A stretch of DNA of 28,368 nt from RHKX01 sp964641695. Its GTDB lineage: Bacteria; Actinomycetota; Thermoleophilia; Solirubrobacterales; 70-9. Numbering within the stretch: position 1 is the stretch's first letter; each line of letters begins with the position of its first letter. This document shows positions 14,777 to 23,334 of the stretch, one piece after another. The notes beneath the pieces were generated by a model, which was given only the letters and a program-made list of their open reading frames with translations, had not been told where the DNA came from and did no database searches. The DNA lies in assembly GCA_964641695.1 (NCBI GenBank), contig CAZXKG010000024.1:1-28368 (forward strand), read 5' to 3'. Position numbers and translations under genes: made by a program.

Positions 14777-16213
14777 GTGTTGGGGAAGTTTCCGTCCCAT
14801 GGAGTACTCGCCGCCACGCTCGTCTGCCTGTGGGCCCTCGCCGCCGCGAGCCTCGCCACCGCCAAGCCGACGGCGTACCTGCCCGGCTACGGCGAAGCCA
14901 ACGTCACCGCCCTGGACACGGCCGCGGACGGGTCTCTGTTCCCGGTGCCCGGCTCGCCGTTCGCGGCCGGCATGTTCCCGTTCTCCTCCGCCGCCACGCC
15001 CGACGGCCGTTTCCTCTACGTGACCAACTTCGGGGCTGACAGCGTCAGCGGCTACGCGATCGGCGAGGACGGCGGCCTCACTTCCCTCGGGACGCCCTTC
15101 CCGGCGCAGCTCAACCCCCGGGGCATCGCGGTCGACCCGAGCGGTGAACGGCTTTATGTAACGGGGTTCGGCTCGGCAAGCGTTCGCGGCTACGAGATCG
15201 AGGAGAACGGGGCCCTCGCCACGATCGTCCCTGACAGCCCGACCGAAGATGCCCCGAGCGCGATCGCGTTCACCCCGAACGGCACTCGCGCGTTCGTGAC
15301 CAACTTCGGGACCGACGAGATCTCCGCCTACGTCGTCCAGGCGACCGGGGCCCTGAGCCCGGCTCCCGGCTCTCCCTACACGACGGGGGACCAGCCGGTG
15401 GACGTGGAGGTCTCTCCCGACGGCGCTTTCCTCTACGTGACCTCCCAGAACGCCTCCGGGATCCGCGGCTACTCGATCGCCCCGGGCGGCTCGCTGACGT
15501 CACTTCCAGGCTCCCCCTTCGGGACGATCCTCAACCCTCGCTCGCTGACCGTCGCCAACGGCGGGTCCCATCTCTACGCGGCGGGCTACAGCGCCAACGA
15601 CGTCTTCGCCTACACGATCGGCGCGGACGGCTCCCTCGGCTCACAGCAGAGCTTCGGCGCCGGATCCGGCCCGACCGGCGTCGAGACCAACCGTGCCGGC
15701 GATCGCATCTACGTCGGCAACGCCAACGACTCCGACCTGAGTGTCTACGACGTTGGCGCCGACGGCTCGCTGGCCCAGGTCGCCGGCTCCCCGTTCGCCC
15801 TCGGGGGCTCGCCGCAGGCCAACAGCTTCGCCGTCGCCGATCCCGACACCGCGGTGGAGGGAGCCATGCTGAAGGCGAAGCGCAAGCAGAAGCAGAAGCG
15901 CAAGAAGGTCGTCGTCAAGGTGAAGGTCGGCGCCGCGGAGGATGTCGACGTGAAGGTCACCGCCACCGCGGGCGTCGGTCCGAAGAAGCGTGCCTACGCC
16001 CTCACCAAGAAGGTCGTTTCAGTGGCTGCCGGCGAGACCTCGGTGGTCAAGCTCAAGCCGAAGGGCAAGCGGGCGAAGCGCAAGCTCGTGCGTGGGCTGC
16101 GCAAGCACAAGGGCAGCGCGAACGTGAAGGTGCTGTTCACCGATGCCGCCGGGAACCAGGTCACCGAGACGGCCAAGGTCAAGCTGATGGGCAAGAAGGG
16201 AAAGCGACGCTGA
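14777..16213 (+). CDS. Secreted seven-bladed beta-propeller (lactonase/YVTN-like) protein with basic C-terminal domain
   Basis: 478 residues starting at GTG behind a strong GGAGGAGGAG. A signal peptide is visible (hydrophobic 10-27; likely cleavage after Ala29 in ATA-KPT). Residues 30-350 contain seven repeats of the type FLYVTNFGADSVSGY...DGSL...GSPF, matching the 6-phosphogluconolactonase-like/YVTN propeller family. Residues 358-478 are very Lys/Arg-rich (KAKRKQKQKRKK..., KGKRAKRKLVRGLRKHKG) with a beta-sandwich-like pattern ending FTDAAGNQVTETAKVKLMGKKGKRR. I associate this kind of tail with surface proteins of Solirubrobacterales; it may bind anionic wall polymers. Enzymatic activity is doubtful; it may be a secreted adhesion or scaffold protein. 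It is followed by a hairpin containing its own stop codon. Confidence 0.88.
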   Translation: MLGKFPSHGVLAATLVCLWALAAASLATAKPTAYLPGYGEANVTALDTAADGSLFPVPGSPFAAGMFPFSSAATPDGRFLYVTNFGADSVSGYAIGEDGGLTSLGTPFPAQLNPRGIAVDPSGERLYVTGFGSASVRGYEIEENGALATIVPDSPTEDAPSAIAFTPNGTRAFVTNFGTDEISAYVVQATGALSPAPGSPYTTGDQPVDVEVSPDGAFLYVTSQNASGIRGYSIAPGGSLTSLPGSPFGTILNPRSLTVANGGSHLYAAGYSANDVFAYTIGADGSLGSQQSFGAGSGPTGVETNRAGDRIYVGNANDSDLSVYDVGADGSLAQVAGSPFALGGSPQANSFAVADPDTAVEGAMLKAKRKQKQKRKKVVVKVKVGAAEDVDVKVTATAGVGPKKRAYALTKKVVSVAAGETSVVKLKPKGKRAKRKLVRGLRKHKGSANVKVLFTDAAGNQVTETAKVKLMGKKGKRR

Positions 16214-16220
16214 GCGTCGC
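16204..16220 (+). terminator. Hairpin with the stop codon in its loop
   Basis: GCGACGC (16204-16210), loop TGA (the beta-propeller stop codon), GCGTCGC (16214-16220). Perfect 7-bp stem; a probable terminator directly at the gene end. Confidence 0.55.
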
Positions 16221-16311
16221 CCGCGACCCATCCGTGGCCGACGTCACCCGTGGGCTCGAAGCCAGCCGCTAGGGTGCCGCCGGAGACGTCATCTGACAGG
16301 AGGGAGCAGGG

Positions 16312-17934
16312 GTGAGCACCGTACGCGAGGCGACCTTCGAGTTGCTGCGGGGGCATGGGATGACGACGATCTTCGGCAATCCGGGGTCGACCGAGTTGCC
16401 GATGCTGGCCGGCTATCCGGAGGACTTCCGCTACGTCCTCGGCCTGCAGGAGGCCGTCGTTGTCGGCATGGCCGACGGCTACGCGCAGGCGTCGGGGACG
16501 GTCGGCCACGCGAATCTGCACACGGCTCCGGGCGTCGGCAACGGCGTCGGCGCGATCTTCAACGCCCAGGCCAACCATGCGCCCTTGCTGGTCACCGCCG
16601 GGCAGCAGGTCCGCCAGGCGATGACCTACCAGGCCAACCTCACCAACCGCGATGCGGTCGAGGTCCCGAAGCCGTTCGTCAAGTGGAGCTACGAGCCGCC
16701 GCGCGCCGCCGACGTCCCCGCGGCGATCGGCCGCGCGATCCACGTGGCTTCGCTCGCGCCCAAGGGCCCTGCCTTCGTCTCGATCCCGATGGACGACTGG
16801 GAGGGAGGGGCCGACGGGGACGGCGCCGCCCGCGCGATCGAGCGCCGGGTCGACGGCCGCACGGCGCCGCCGGCGGGTGCGCTCGCCACCCTCGCCGAGC
16901 GCCTCGCCGACGCATCCAGCCCCGTGCTCGTCGCCGGACCGGACGTCGACGCCTCCGGCGGCTGGGACGCGGCGGTCACCCTCGCCACCGACCAGTGCCT
17001 CCCGGTCTGGGCGATCCCGCCGACCGGCGGCGGCCGCATCGGCTTCCCCGAGGGGCACCCGAGCTTCCAGGGGATCCTGCCGCCCGCCGTCGGCCCGATC
17101 AGCGAGGCGCTCGGCGCGCACGACCTGATTCTCGTGGTCGGCGCCTCGGCCTTCGCCTACTACCCGCACGTCCCCGGCCCGCTCCTTCCCGAGGGCGCCG
17201 AGCTGGTCCTGATCACCTCGGACCCCGACGAGGCAGCGCGCGCGCCGATGGGCAGCGCGATCGTCGCCGACCCGGCGCTCTCGCTGGAGGGCCTGCTCGC
17301 CGCCCTCGACGCCTCGGGCCGCCGCCGCTCGGAGCGCGACGCCCCGCCGCTGCGCGACGCTCCGATGGAGCCGCCGCCGGTCGAGCCCGGCGAGCCGATC
17401 ACCGGCATCGAGGCGATGGCCGCCCTCGGCGCCGCCTTCCCCGAGGACGGGATCGTCGTCCTGGAGGCGCCCTCGGCGACCCTCTCGCTGCGTAACCAGC
17501 TGCGGATCTCCAAGCCCGGGAGCTACTACTTCGGCGCCGGCGGGGGGCTGGGCTTCGGCCTCTCCGCCGCCCTCGGCGTCCAGCTCGCGCAGCCGGAGCG
17601 ACCGGTCGTCTGCGTGCTCGGCGAGGGCTCGGCGCAGTACGCGATCACCGGCATGTGGACGGCCGCGGCCTACGACATCCCGGTCACGTTCGTCGTCCTC
17701 AACAACTCCGAGTACGCGATCCTCAAGTGGTTCTCGCTCGCCGGTGGGATCGAGGGGGCGCCGGGGCTCGACCTGCCTGCTCTCGACGTGACCTCGGTCG
17801 CCCAGGGGTACGGTGTCGCCGGGACCCGGGTCGCCGACGGCGCTGCGCTTCGCGAGGCGATCGGCGCCGGGATCGACTCCGGCAAGCCGAACGTGGTCGA
17901 GGTCGGCGTCGCCCCCGGCATGTGGCTGGCCTGA
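16312..17934 (+). CDS. mdlC: Benzoylformate-decarboxylase-like ThDP enzyme
   Basis: Thiamine-diphosphate enzyme predicted to decarboxylate an aromatic or other 2-oxoacid to an aldehyde. 540 residues, collinear with Pseudomonas putida benzoylformate decarboxylase. FGNPGSTELP contains Ser26, LQEAVVVG the cofactor-activating Glu47, and NLHTAPG contains His70; all three match the Pseudomonas numbering. KWSYEPPRAADVP, GPDVDA and GSYYFGAGGGLGF are further shared blocks. Two active-site differences stand out. The counterpart of catalytic His281 is Tyr284 (FAYYPHVPG), with a histidine two residues on. The Mg/ThDP motif reads GEGS (Glu438) instead of GDGS, followed by the expected LNN. Start is GTG behind AGGAGG. 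It is followed at 13 bp by the FAD/Fe-S dehydrogenase. Fold is sure, exact substrate is not. Confidence 0.88.
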   Translation: MSTVREATFELLRGHGMTTIFGNPGSTELPMLAGYPEDFRYVLGLQEAVVVGMADGYAQASGTVGHANLHTAPGVGNGVGAIFNAQANHAPLLVTAGQQVRQAMTYQANLTNRDAVEVPKPFVKWSYEPPRAADVPAAIGRAIHVASLAPKGPAFVSIPMDDWEGGADGDGAARAIERRVDGRTAPPAGALATLAERLADASSPVLVAGPDVDASGGWDAAVTLATDQCLPVWAIPPTGGGRIGFPEGHPSFQGILPPAVGPISEALGAHDLILVVGASAFAYYPHVPGPLLPEGAELVLITSDPDEAARAPMGSAIVADPALSLEGLLAALDASGRRRSERDAPPLRDAPMEPPPVEPGEPITGIEAMAALGAAFPEDGIVVLEAPSATLSLRNQLRISKPGSYYFGAGGGLGFGLSAALGVQLAQPERPVVCVLGEGSAQYAITGMWTAAAYDIPVTFVVLNNSEYAILKWFSLAGGIEGAPGLDLPALDVTSVAQGYGVAGTRVADGAALREAIGAGIDSGKPNVVEVGVAPGMWLA

Positions 17935-17947
17935 GCGGAGGCGCGCG

Positions 17948-20941
17948 ATGAGCCCGCTGCTCGAGCCGAAGACCGAACGGATCGCGACGATCGAGCTGGG
18001 GATCGACGAGGGTGGCAACCCGCGCCCGCCGCTCGAGCCCGCTCCCGACCGCCTCGACGACTCGCTCGCGTCCGGCATCGACCCGGCTCTCGCCGCCGAG
18101 CTCGCGGCGATCGTCGGCCCCGGCGGCGTGCTCGGGCGCGCCAGCGACCTGGTTCGCTACGCCTCGGATGCGAGCCCTTACCGCTCGATCCCCGCCGCGG
18201 TCGTGCAGCCGCGGGACGTCGGGCAGGTGGCGGCCTTGATGGGACACGCGCGGGGATCTGGCAGGCCGCTGGTCTTCCGCGCCGGCGGGACGAGCCTCAA
18301 CGGCCAGTCGCAGACCGACGGCGTCCTTGCCGACGTCCGTCGCCATTGGCGCGGGGTGGAGGTGCTCGACGAAGGCGCCCGAGTCCGGGTCAAGCCGGGG
18401 ACGATCCTCGGCCACGCCAACAAGGTGCTCGCGCCCTACGGCTACCGCCTCGGCCCGGATCCCGCCTCGACCGACATCGCCACCGTCGGCGGGGTGGTCG
18501 CCAACAACTCGGGCGGGATGCGCTGCGGCATCGTCCAGGACTCCTACTCGACCGTCACCGACCTCGTCTTCGCCCTCCCCTCGGGCACGGTGATCGACAC
18601 CTCCGACCCTGACGCCGCCGAGCGGCTCGCCGCCGCCGAGCCGCGCCTCGTCGAAGGCCTGATCGAGCTCCGCGACGCGATCCGCTCCGACGGCGATCTG
18701 CGCGAGCGGATCGAGCGCAAGTTCCGAATCAAGAACACGACCGGCTACCGGCTCTGCGCCTTCCTCGACGCCGACGAGCCGCTGGAGATCTTCCGCCGCC
18801 TGCTGGTCGGCAGCGAGGGGACGCTCGCCTTCATCGCCGAGGCCACCTTCGAAACGGTCCCGTTGCCGAAGGTCACGACGCTGAGCTGGATCCACTTCGA
18901 CTCGATCGCCGCCGCTACGGCGCCGGTGGCCGATCTCGTCGCCGCCGGCGCGACCGCCGTCGAGCTGATGGTCGCCCCGGCGCTGATGGTCGCCGCGCAG
19001 TCGATCCCCGGCACGCCCCAGCACTGGATGGAGCTGCCGCTCGACTCGGCCGTGCTCCTGGTCGAGTTCGGCGGTGAGGACGAGGAGGTGCTGAAGGCCG
19101 GCGAGGAGGCGGTCGCCGAGGTCCTCTCCCGCCACGAGGCCAAGCCCTTCCGCGGGCCGGAGTGGACCCACGAGCGGGAGACGATCGAGACCTACTGGCG
19201 GGTACGCGAGGGCCTGCACGGCCTGGTCGGCCGGCTGCGCCCGCCCGGGACCGCGCTGATCGTCGAGGACGTCTGCGTGCCGCCGGAGCGGATGGCCGAG
19301 GCAGCCGAGGAGATCCGCGCCCTGCTCGGCGAGCACGGGTTCCTTCCCGGGGTCGCCGGTCACGCCTCCGCAGGGAACCTGCACTTCATGCTCACTCCCG
19401 ACTTCGGCAAGCCCGAGGACGTGGAGCGCTACGAGCGGTTCATGGAGGGGCTGGTCGAGCTGGTGATCGGCAAGTACGACGGCTCGCTCAAGGCCGAGCA
19501 CGGGACCGGCGTGAACATGGCGCCGTTCGTCGAGCGCGAGTGGGGATCGGATGCGACCGAGCTGATGTGGCGGGTCAAGCGCCTCGCCGACCCCGAGGGG
19601 GTGCTCGGCCCGGGCGTCGTTCTCAACCGCGATCCCGGCTGTCACCTCGAGAACCTGAAGACCACCCCGGTGATCGAGGAGGTGGCGACCGCCTGCGTGG
19701 AGTGCGGCTTCTGCGAGCCGGTCTGCCCGAGCCGCGATCTGACCGTGACCCCTCGCCAGCGGATCGTCCTGCGGCGGGAGATCGCCCGCCAGGAGCCGGG
19801 CTCGGCGCTGACCGCCCAGCTCCTCGCCGAGTACGAGTACGACGGGCTGCAGACCTGCGCCGCCGATGGCGCCTGCGCGTCGGCCTGCCCGCTCGGGATC
19901 GACACCGGCGCCTTGGTCAAGCAGCTCCGCCACGCCGAGCGGACTGACGGGGAGGAGCGCGCCGCCCTCCGCGCCGCCAAGCGCTGGGACAAGGTCGAGT
20001 CGCTGGCCCGGGGAGGGCTGCGAACCGGTGCCGCGGTCGCCAAGGTCGTCGGCGACGAGCCGATCCAGGGCGTCGTCGGCCTCGCCCGCAACGTGGTCAG
20101 CGCCGAGCTCCTCCCCGGCTGGCAGGCGCCGATGCCGCCGCCCGCCGAGGCGCTCGCGCCGCCGACCCTCCGCGAGGGCGCGGCCGCCGTCTACCTGCCG
20201 TCGTGCCTGAATCGGATCTTCGGCCGCGATCCCTCCGGCGCCGCCGACGACCGCGATCCACGGACGCCGGGATCGCTGCAGGAGGCGCTGCTCGCCATCT
20301 CTTTGCGCGCCGGCAAGCCGCTGTGGATCCCCGCCGACGTGAGCGGGACCTGCTGTTCGACCCCGTGGGTCTCGAAGGGCTTCGAGCGCGGCGCCCGGTA
20401 CATGGCCAACGAGACGGTCGAGAAGCTCTGGCGCTGGAGCGGCGAGGGGGCGCTGCCGGTCGTGATCGACGCGAGCTCGTGCACCCAGGGTGTGGTCGAG
20501 TCGGTCGAGCTGCTGACCGACGTCAACCGCGAGCGGCACGCGGCGCTGACGATCGTCGACTCGATCGCGTGGACCGCCGATCACCTGCTGCCGGAGCTGG
20601 AGATCGCCGAGCGGCTCCCGTCGGTTGCCGTGCATCCGACCTGCTCGTCCGGGCACCTCGGACTCGATGGGACGATGGAGCGTCTGGCGGCTGCGCTCGC
20701 CGACGAGGTGGTCGTCCCCGCCGAAGCCAACTGCTGCGGGTTCGCCGGCGATCGCGGCTTCCTCCATCCGGAGCTGACCGAGGCCGCGACGGCCGCTGAG
20801 GCCGAGGAGGTGCGAGATGCCCACGCCCACGCTCACGTCTGCGCCAACCGCACCTGCGAGATCGGCATGTCCAGGGCCACGAACGAGAGCTACGAGTCGG
20901 TGGCCTACCTGCTGGAGCGACTCAGCCGACCACCGATCTGA
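17948..20941 (+). CDS. FAD/Fe-S D-2-hydroxyacid dehydrogenase (D-lactate dehydrogenase-like, GlcD-GlpC fusion)
   Basis: 997 residues joining an FAD-linked oxidase with a CCG-type Fe-S module. Residues about 55-300 form the PCMH FAD domain (FRAGGTSLNGQSQTDGVL, DPASTDIATVGGVVANNSGG), then the FAD-linked oxidase C-terminal domain with GHASAGNLHFML and KAEHGTGVNMAPF. The first [4Fe-4S] motif is Cys583, 586, 589, 593 (CVECGFCEPVCP). The second is C637AADGAC643ASAC647P, lacking one Cys as is usual in this family. CCG-type segments TCCSTPW and NCCGFAGDRGF follow. Such enzymes oxidise D-lactate or other D-2-hydroxyacids and pass electrons to quinone or cytochrome. The ATG follows GGAGG at 17937-17941, 13 bp after the decarboxylase stop. 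Coupled with the decarboxylase it could act as a D-mandelate-type dehydrogenase. Confidence 0.93.
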   Translation: MSPLLEPKTERIATIELGIDEGGNPRPPLEPAPDRLDDSLASGIDPALAAELAAIVGPGGVLGRASDLVRYASDASPYRSIPAAVVQPRDVGQVAALMGHARGSGRPLVFRAGGTSLNGQSQTDGVLADVRRHWRGVEVLDEGARVRVKPGTILGHANKVLAPYGYRLGPDPASTDIATVGGVVANNSGGMRCGIVQDSYSTVTDLVFALPSGTVIDTSDPDAAERLAAAEPRLVEGLIELRDAIRSDGDLRERIERKFRIKNTTGYRLCAFLDADEPLEIFRRLLVGSEGTLAFIAEATFETVPLPKVTTLSWIHFDSIAAATAPVADLVAAGATAVELMVAPALMVAAQSIPGTPQHWMELPLDSAVLLVEFGGEDEEVLKAGEEAVAEVLSRHEAKPFRGPEWTHERETIETYWRVREGLHGLVGRLRPPGTALIVEDVCVPPERMAEAAEEIRALLGEHGFLPGVAGHASAGNLHFMLTPDFGKPEDVERYERFMEGLVELVIGKYDGSLKAEHGTGVNMAPFVEREWGSDATELMWRVKRLADPEGVLGPGVVLNRDPGCHLENLKTTPVIEEVATACVECGFCEPVCPSRDLTVTPRQRIVLRREIARQEPGSALTAQLLAEYEYDGLQTCAADGACASACPLGIDTGALVKQLRHAERTDGEERAALRAAKRWDKVESLARGGLRTGAAVAKVVGDEPIQGVVGLARNVVSAELLPGWQAPMPPPAEALAPPTLREGAAAVYLPSCLNRIFGRDPSGAADDRDPRTPGSLQEALLAISLRAGKPLWIPADVSGTCCSTPWVSKGFERGARYMANETVEKLWRWSGEGALPVVIDASSCTQGVVESVELLTDVNRERHAALTIVDSIAWTADHLLPELEIAERLPSVAVHPTCSSGHLGLDGTMERLAAALADEVVVPAEANCCGFAGDRGFLHPELTEAATAAEAEEVRDAHAHAHVCANRTCEIGMSRATNESYESVAYLLERLSRPPI

Positions 20942-21247
20942 GAGCTATGCGTGAGCAGGCAGGGAGACCGATTCCTCGATCTCGCGCCTGGATAGGACCT
21001 TCTCGATGTTCCGAAGGATCGCTGCCGTCGGCGGTCCAACCATCGCGCCCTCCGCCGCTCGGATTGATCCCCCATACCCACTCCACGCATCCATCCTATC
21101 CCGCTGCCGGTCCGGGATCTGACGTTCGTGACTGCGGCCTCTCGCTTCATAACCATGTGCCGTAGGCTTTCGCGCTCGCATGGATGAAGGCGCGGGACCG
21201 ACATTCGGAGGCCGCGGTTAGGCATCCCACCAGCCGAAGGGGCATCA
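20942..21247. other. 306-bp intergenic region with a possible short minus-strand gene
   Basis: GC content is visibly lower than in flanking genes. The minus strand has an open frame from 21181 to 20945 (78 codons), or from an internal ATG at 21094 (49 residues, MDAWSGYGGS...EESVSLPAHA), ending 3 bp from the dehydrogenase stop. No clear ribosome site is present and I recognise no family, so I do not call it a gene. The last 70 bp probably hold the promoter of the M28 peptidase gene; no convincing -35/-10 pair was found. Confidence 0.4.
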
Positions 21248-22474
21248 ATGACGACGAACGCCGCGCTCACCCAGAACATCGCTCGGACGCCGGAAGCGGT
21301 TCTACGTGAGGTGATCGAGACGCTGGCGCCGATCGAGCGGCTGGCCGGGACGGAGGGTGAGCGCGAGGCGGCGGAGTGGATCGCGGCGCGGCTGACCAAG
21401 GCGGGAGCGAACGCCCGGGTCGAGGAGGAGAAGTTCCGCGGGGACTTCGCCGGTGTGATCGGCGGGCTCGCGGCCATCGGCGCCGCCGCCGGCCTGCTCG
21501 CCGGCAGCCGCTCGAGGCGGGCCCGCAAGCTCGGCGTCGCAGCCGGCGTCGCAGCCGCGGGTCTGATCGCCGACGACATCTCCAACGGCTTCCGGCCCTT
21601 CCGCAAGACCGTGCGTCCCGAGCAGACGACCTGGAACGTCGTCGCCGAGACGGGCGACCCGAACGCCGAGCGGACGCTGGTGGTCCTGGCCCATCACGAC
21701 GCCGCCCAGACCGGCTTCATCTTCGACCCGAGCTTGCAGGAGCAGCTGATCGAGAAGTTCCCCGGGATAGTCGAACGGATCGATACCTCGCTGCCGCTGT
21801 GGTGGCTCGTCCTGTCCGGGCCGTTGATGGCGGTCGCCGGTGGTGTCAGCGGCCGCAGCGGACTGGCCAAGGCCGGGGCGGCCGTCTCGGCAGGCGCCGC
21901 CGCGACGATGGCCGACATCCAGCGCAACTCGGTCGTCCCGGGGGCGAACGACAACCTGACTGCGGTCGCCGTCCTGGTCGCGATGGCGGAGGCGTTCGCG
22001 GCCGAGCCGGTGGAGAACCTGCGCGTGCAGCTCGTCTCAGCCGGGGCGGAGGAGGTCCTGCAGGGCGGCATCTACGGCTACTGCGAACGCCACCTGTCGA
22101 AGCTGAACAGGGAGCGGACCTGGGTCCTCAACATCGAGACGGTCGGCGGTCCCTCGCTGGCCCTGCTCGAGGGCGAGGGGCCTGTGGTCATGGAGGACTA
22201 CTTCGACCGGCCCTGGCGCGATCTGATCGCCGGGGCCTCCGAGCGCGAGGGGATCCCGCTGCGGCGTGGGATGCGCTCCCGCAACAGCACCGACAGCGTC
22301 ATCCCCAGCCGGATGGGGGTCCCGACCGCGACCGTGGTCGCGCTCGACCGCTACAAGGCGCTCTCCAACTACCACTCCCACCGGGACACACCCGAGAACA
22401 TCTGCTGGCCGACGGTCGCCTGCGCCGCCGACCTCTCGATCGCCGTCGCCCGCGAGCTGGCGGCACGACCCTGA
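21248..22474 (+). CDS. M28-family zinc metallopeptidase with internal hydrophobic segments
   Basis: 408 residues. The two-zinc aminopeptidase site is recognisable: His149-x-Asp151 (LAHHDAA), bridging Asp235 (GANDN), the Glu268-Glu269 pair (GAEE), Glu297 (NIET) and His376 (NYHSHRDTPENI). Between the start and the first ligands lies an inserted Gly/Ala-rich hydrophobic segment (about 67-108), and a second (SLPLWWLVLSGPLMAVAGG, 181-199) precedes the bridging Asp, so the protein is probably membrane-associated. No classical signal peptide is seen. It likely removes N-terminal residues from peptides; substrate unknown. AAGGGG precedes the ATG. The next gene begins 43 bp downstream on the same strand. 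Confidence 0.9.
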   Translation: MTTNAALTQNIARTPEAVLREVIETLAPIERLAGTEGEREAAEWIAARLTKAGANARVEEEKFRGDFAGVIGGLAAIGAAAGLLAGSRSRRARKLGVAAGVAAAGLIADDISNGFRPFRKTVRPEQTTWNVVAETGDPNAERTLVVLAHHDAAQTGFIFDPSLQEQLIEKFPGIVERIDTSLPLWWLVLSGPLMAVAGGVSGRSGLAKAGAAVSAGAAATMADIQRNSVVPGANDNLTAVAVLVAMAEAFAAEPVENLRVQLVSAGAEEVLQGGIYGYCERHLSKLNRERTWVLNIETVGGPSLALLEGEGPVVMEDYFDRPWRDLIAGASEREGIPLRRGMRSRNSTDSVIPSRMGVPTATVVALDRYKALSNYHSHRDTPENICWPTVACAADLSIAVARELAARP

Positions 22475-22517
22475 CGAAGGGTTGGTCTCCGCGCCCCGAC
22501 GGATAGCCTTCACCGAC

Positions 22518-23321
22518 GTGAGCACCGCCACCAACTACGAGACCGTCATCTGCGAAGTCGAGGACGGCATCGCCAGAGTCACCTTGAACCGGCCCGATTC
22601 GCTGAACGCGTGGGACGAGCAGCTCGGGATCGACCTGCTCGCCGCGCTCGAGGCCGCGGCAGCCGATCCGGAGGTTCGCGTCGTCGCGATCACGGGGGCG
22701 GGCAGGGCCTTCTCCTCCGGAGCCGACCTGCGCTCTATCCCCGCCACCACCGACGATGGCAAGGTCGACCTCCGGCGCCATCTGGTCGAGCGCTACAACC
22801 CGATCATGGTCGAGATCCGTGGGATGGACAAGCCCGTCGTCGCGGTCGTCAACGGCGTCGCCGCCGGGATCGGTTGCTCGCTCGCCGTCGCCGCCGACCT
22901 GATCGTCGCGGCGGAGTCCTCGTTCTTCCTCCTCGCCTTCGCCAACATCGGCCTGACCCTCGACGGCGGTGCTTCCGCCTTCCTCGCCGCGCGGCTCGGC
23001 TACTCCCGCACCGCCGAGCTGGCGATGCTCGCCGACCGCCTCCCGGCACGGAAGGCGCACGAGTGGGGCCTGGTCAACGAGGTGGCTGCCGACGACGAGC
23101 TGCAGGACGTAGCCGACGCCCTGCTGAAGCGCCTCGCCGCCGGCGCGACCCGAAGCTTCGCCTCCTCCAAGCGCCTGATCAACAAGCGCCTCTACCCCGA
23201 CCTGGAGGGCACGCTCGCCCTCGAGGCCGATCTCCAGCAGGAGATGGCCGAGAGCGAGGACTTCATCGAGGGTGTCACCGCCTTCATGCAGAAGCGCGAC
23301 CCGCAGTTCCGGGGAAGGTAG
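22518..23321 (+). CDS. Enoyl-CoA hydratase/isomerase (crotonase family)
   Basis: 267 residues of crotonase fold. Oxyanion-hole segments are GAGRAFSSGADLRSI (about 58-72) and NGVAAGIGCSLAVAADL (about 113-129). The second catalytic position reads IGLTLDGGASAFL, with Asp where hydratases have Glu. This DGG pattern is typical of PaaG/isomerase-like crotonases, so isomerisation or ring-opening chemistry on an acyl-CoA is as likely as plain hydration. The GTG start is chosen because the product then begins at the usual N-terminus; the frame is open upstream but runs antisense-like through the peptidase gene. No clear ribosome site precedes it. The UbiB-like gene starts 13 bp after its stop. Confidence 0.92.
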   Translation: MSTATNYETVICEVEDGIARVTLNRPDSLNAWDEQLGIDLLAALEAAAADPEVRVVAITGAGRAFSSGADLRSIPATTDDGKVDLRRHLVERYNPIMVEIRGMDKPVVAVVNGVAAGIGCSLAVAADLIVAAESSFFLLAFANIGLTLDGGASAFLAARLGYSRTAELAMLADRLPARKAHEWGLVNEVAADDELQDVADALLKRLAAGATRSFASSKRLINKRLYPDLEGTLALEADLQQEMAESEDFIEGVTAFMQKRDPQFRGR

Positions 23322-23334
23322 GCGAGGGCGGGGG

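Noticed and set aside
19856..19890. Second Fe-S motif of the dehydrogenase lacking one cysteine, as a possible defect
   Set aside because: The C-x5-C-x3-CP form is usual in this D-lactate dehydrogenase-type family.
17723..20836. Minus-strand frame of about 1040 codons opposite the decarboxylase and dehydrogenase
   Set aside because: The plus-strand genes show complete family motifs; the antisense product is low-complexity.
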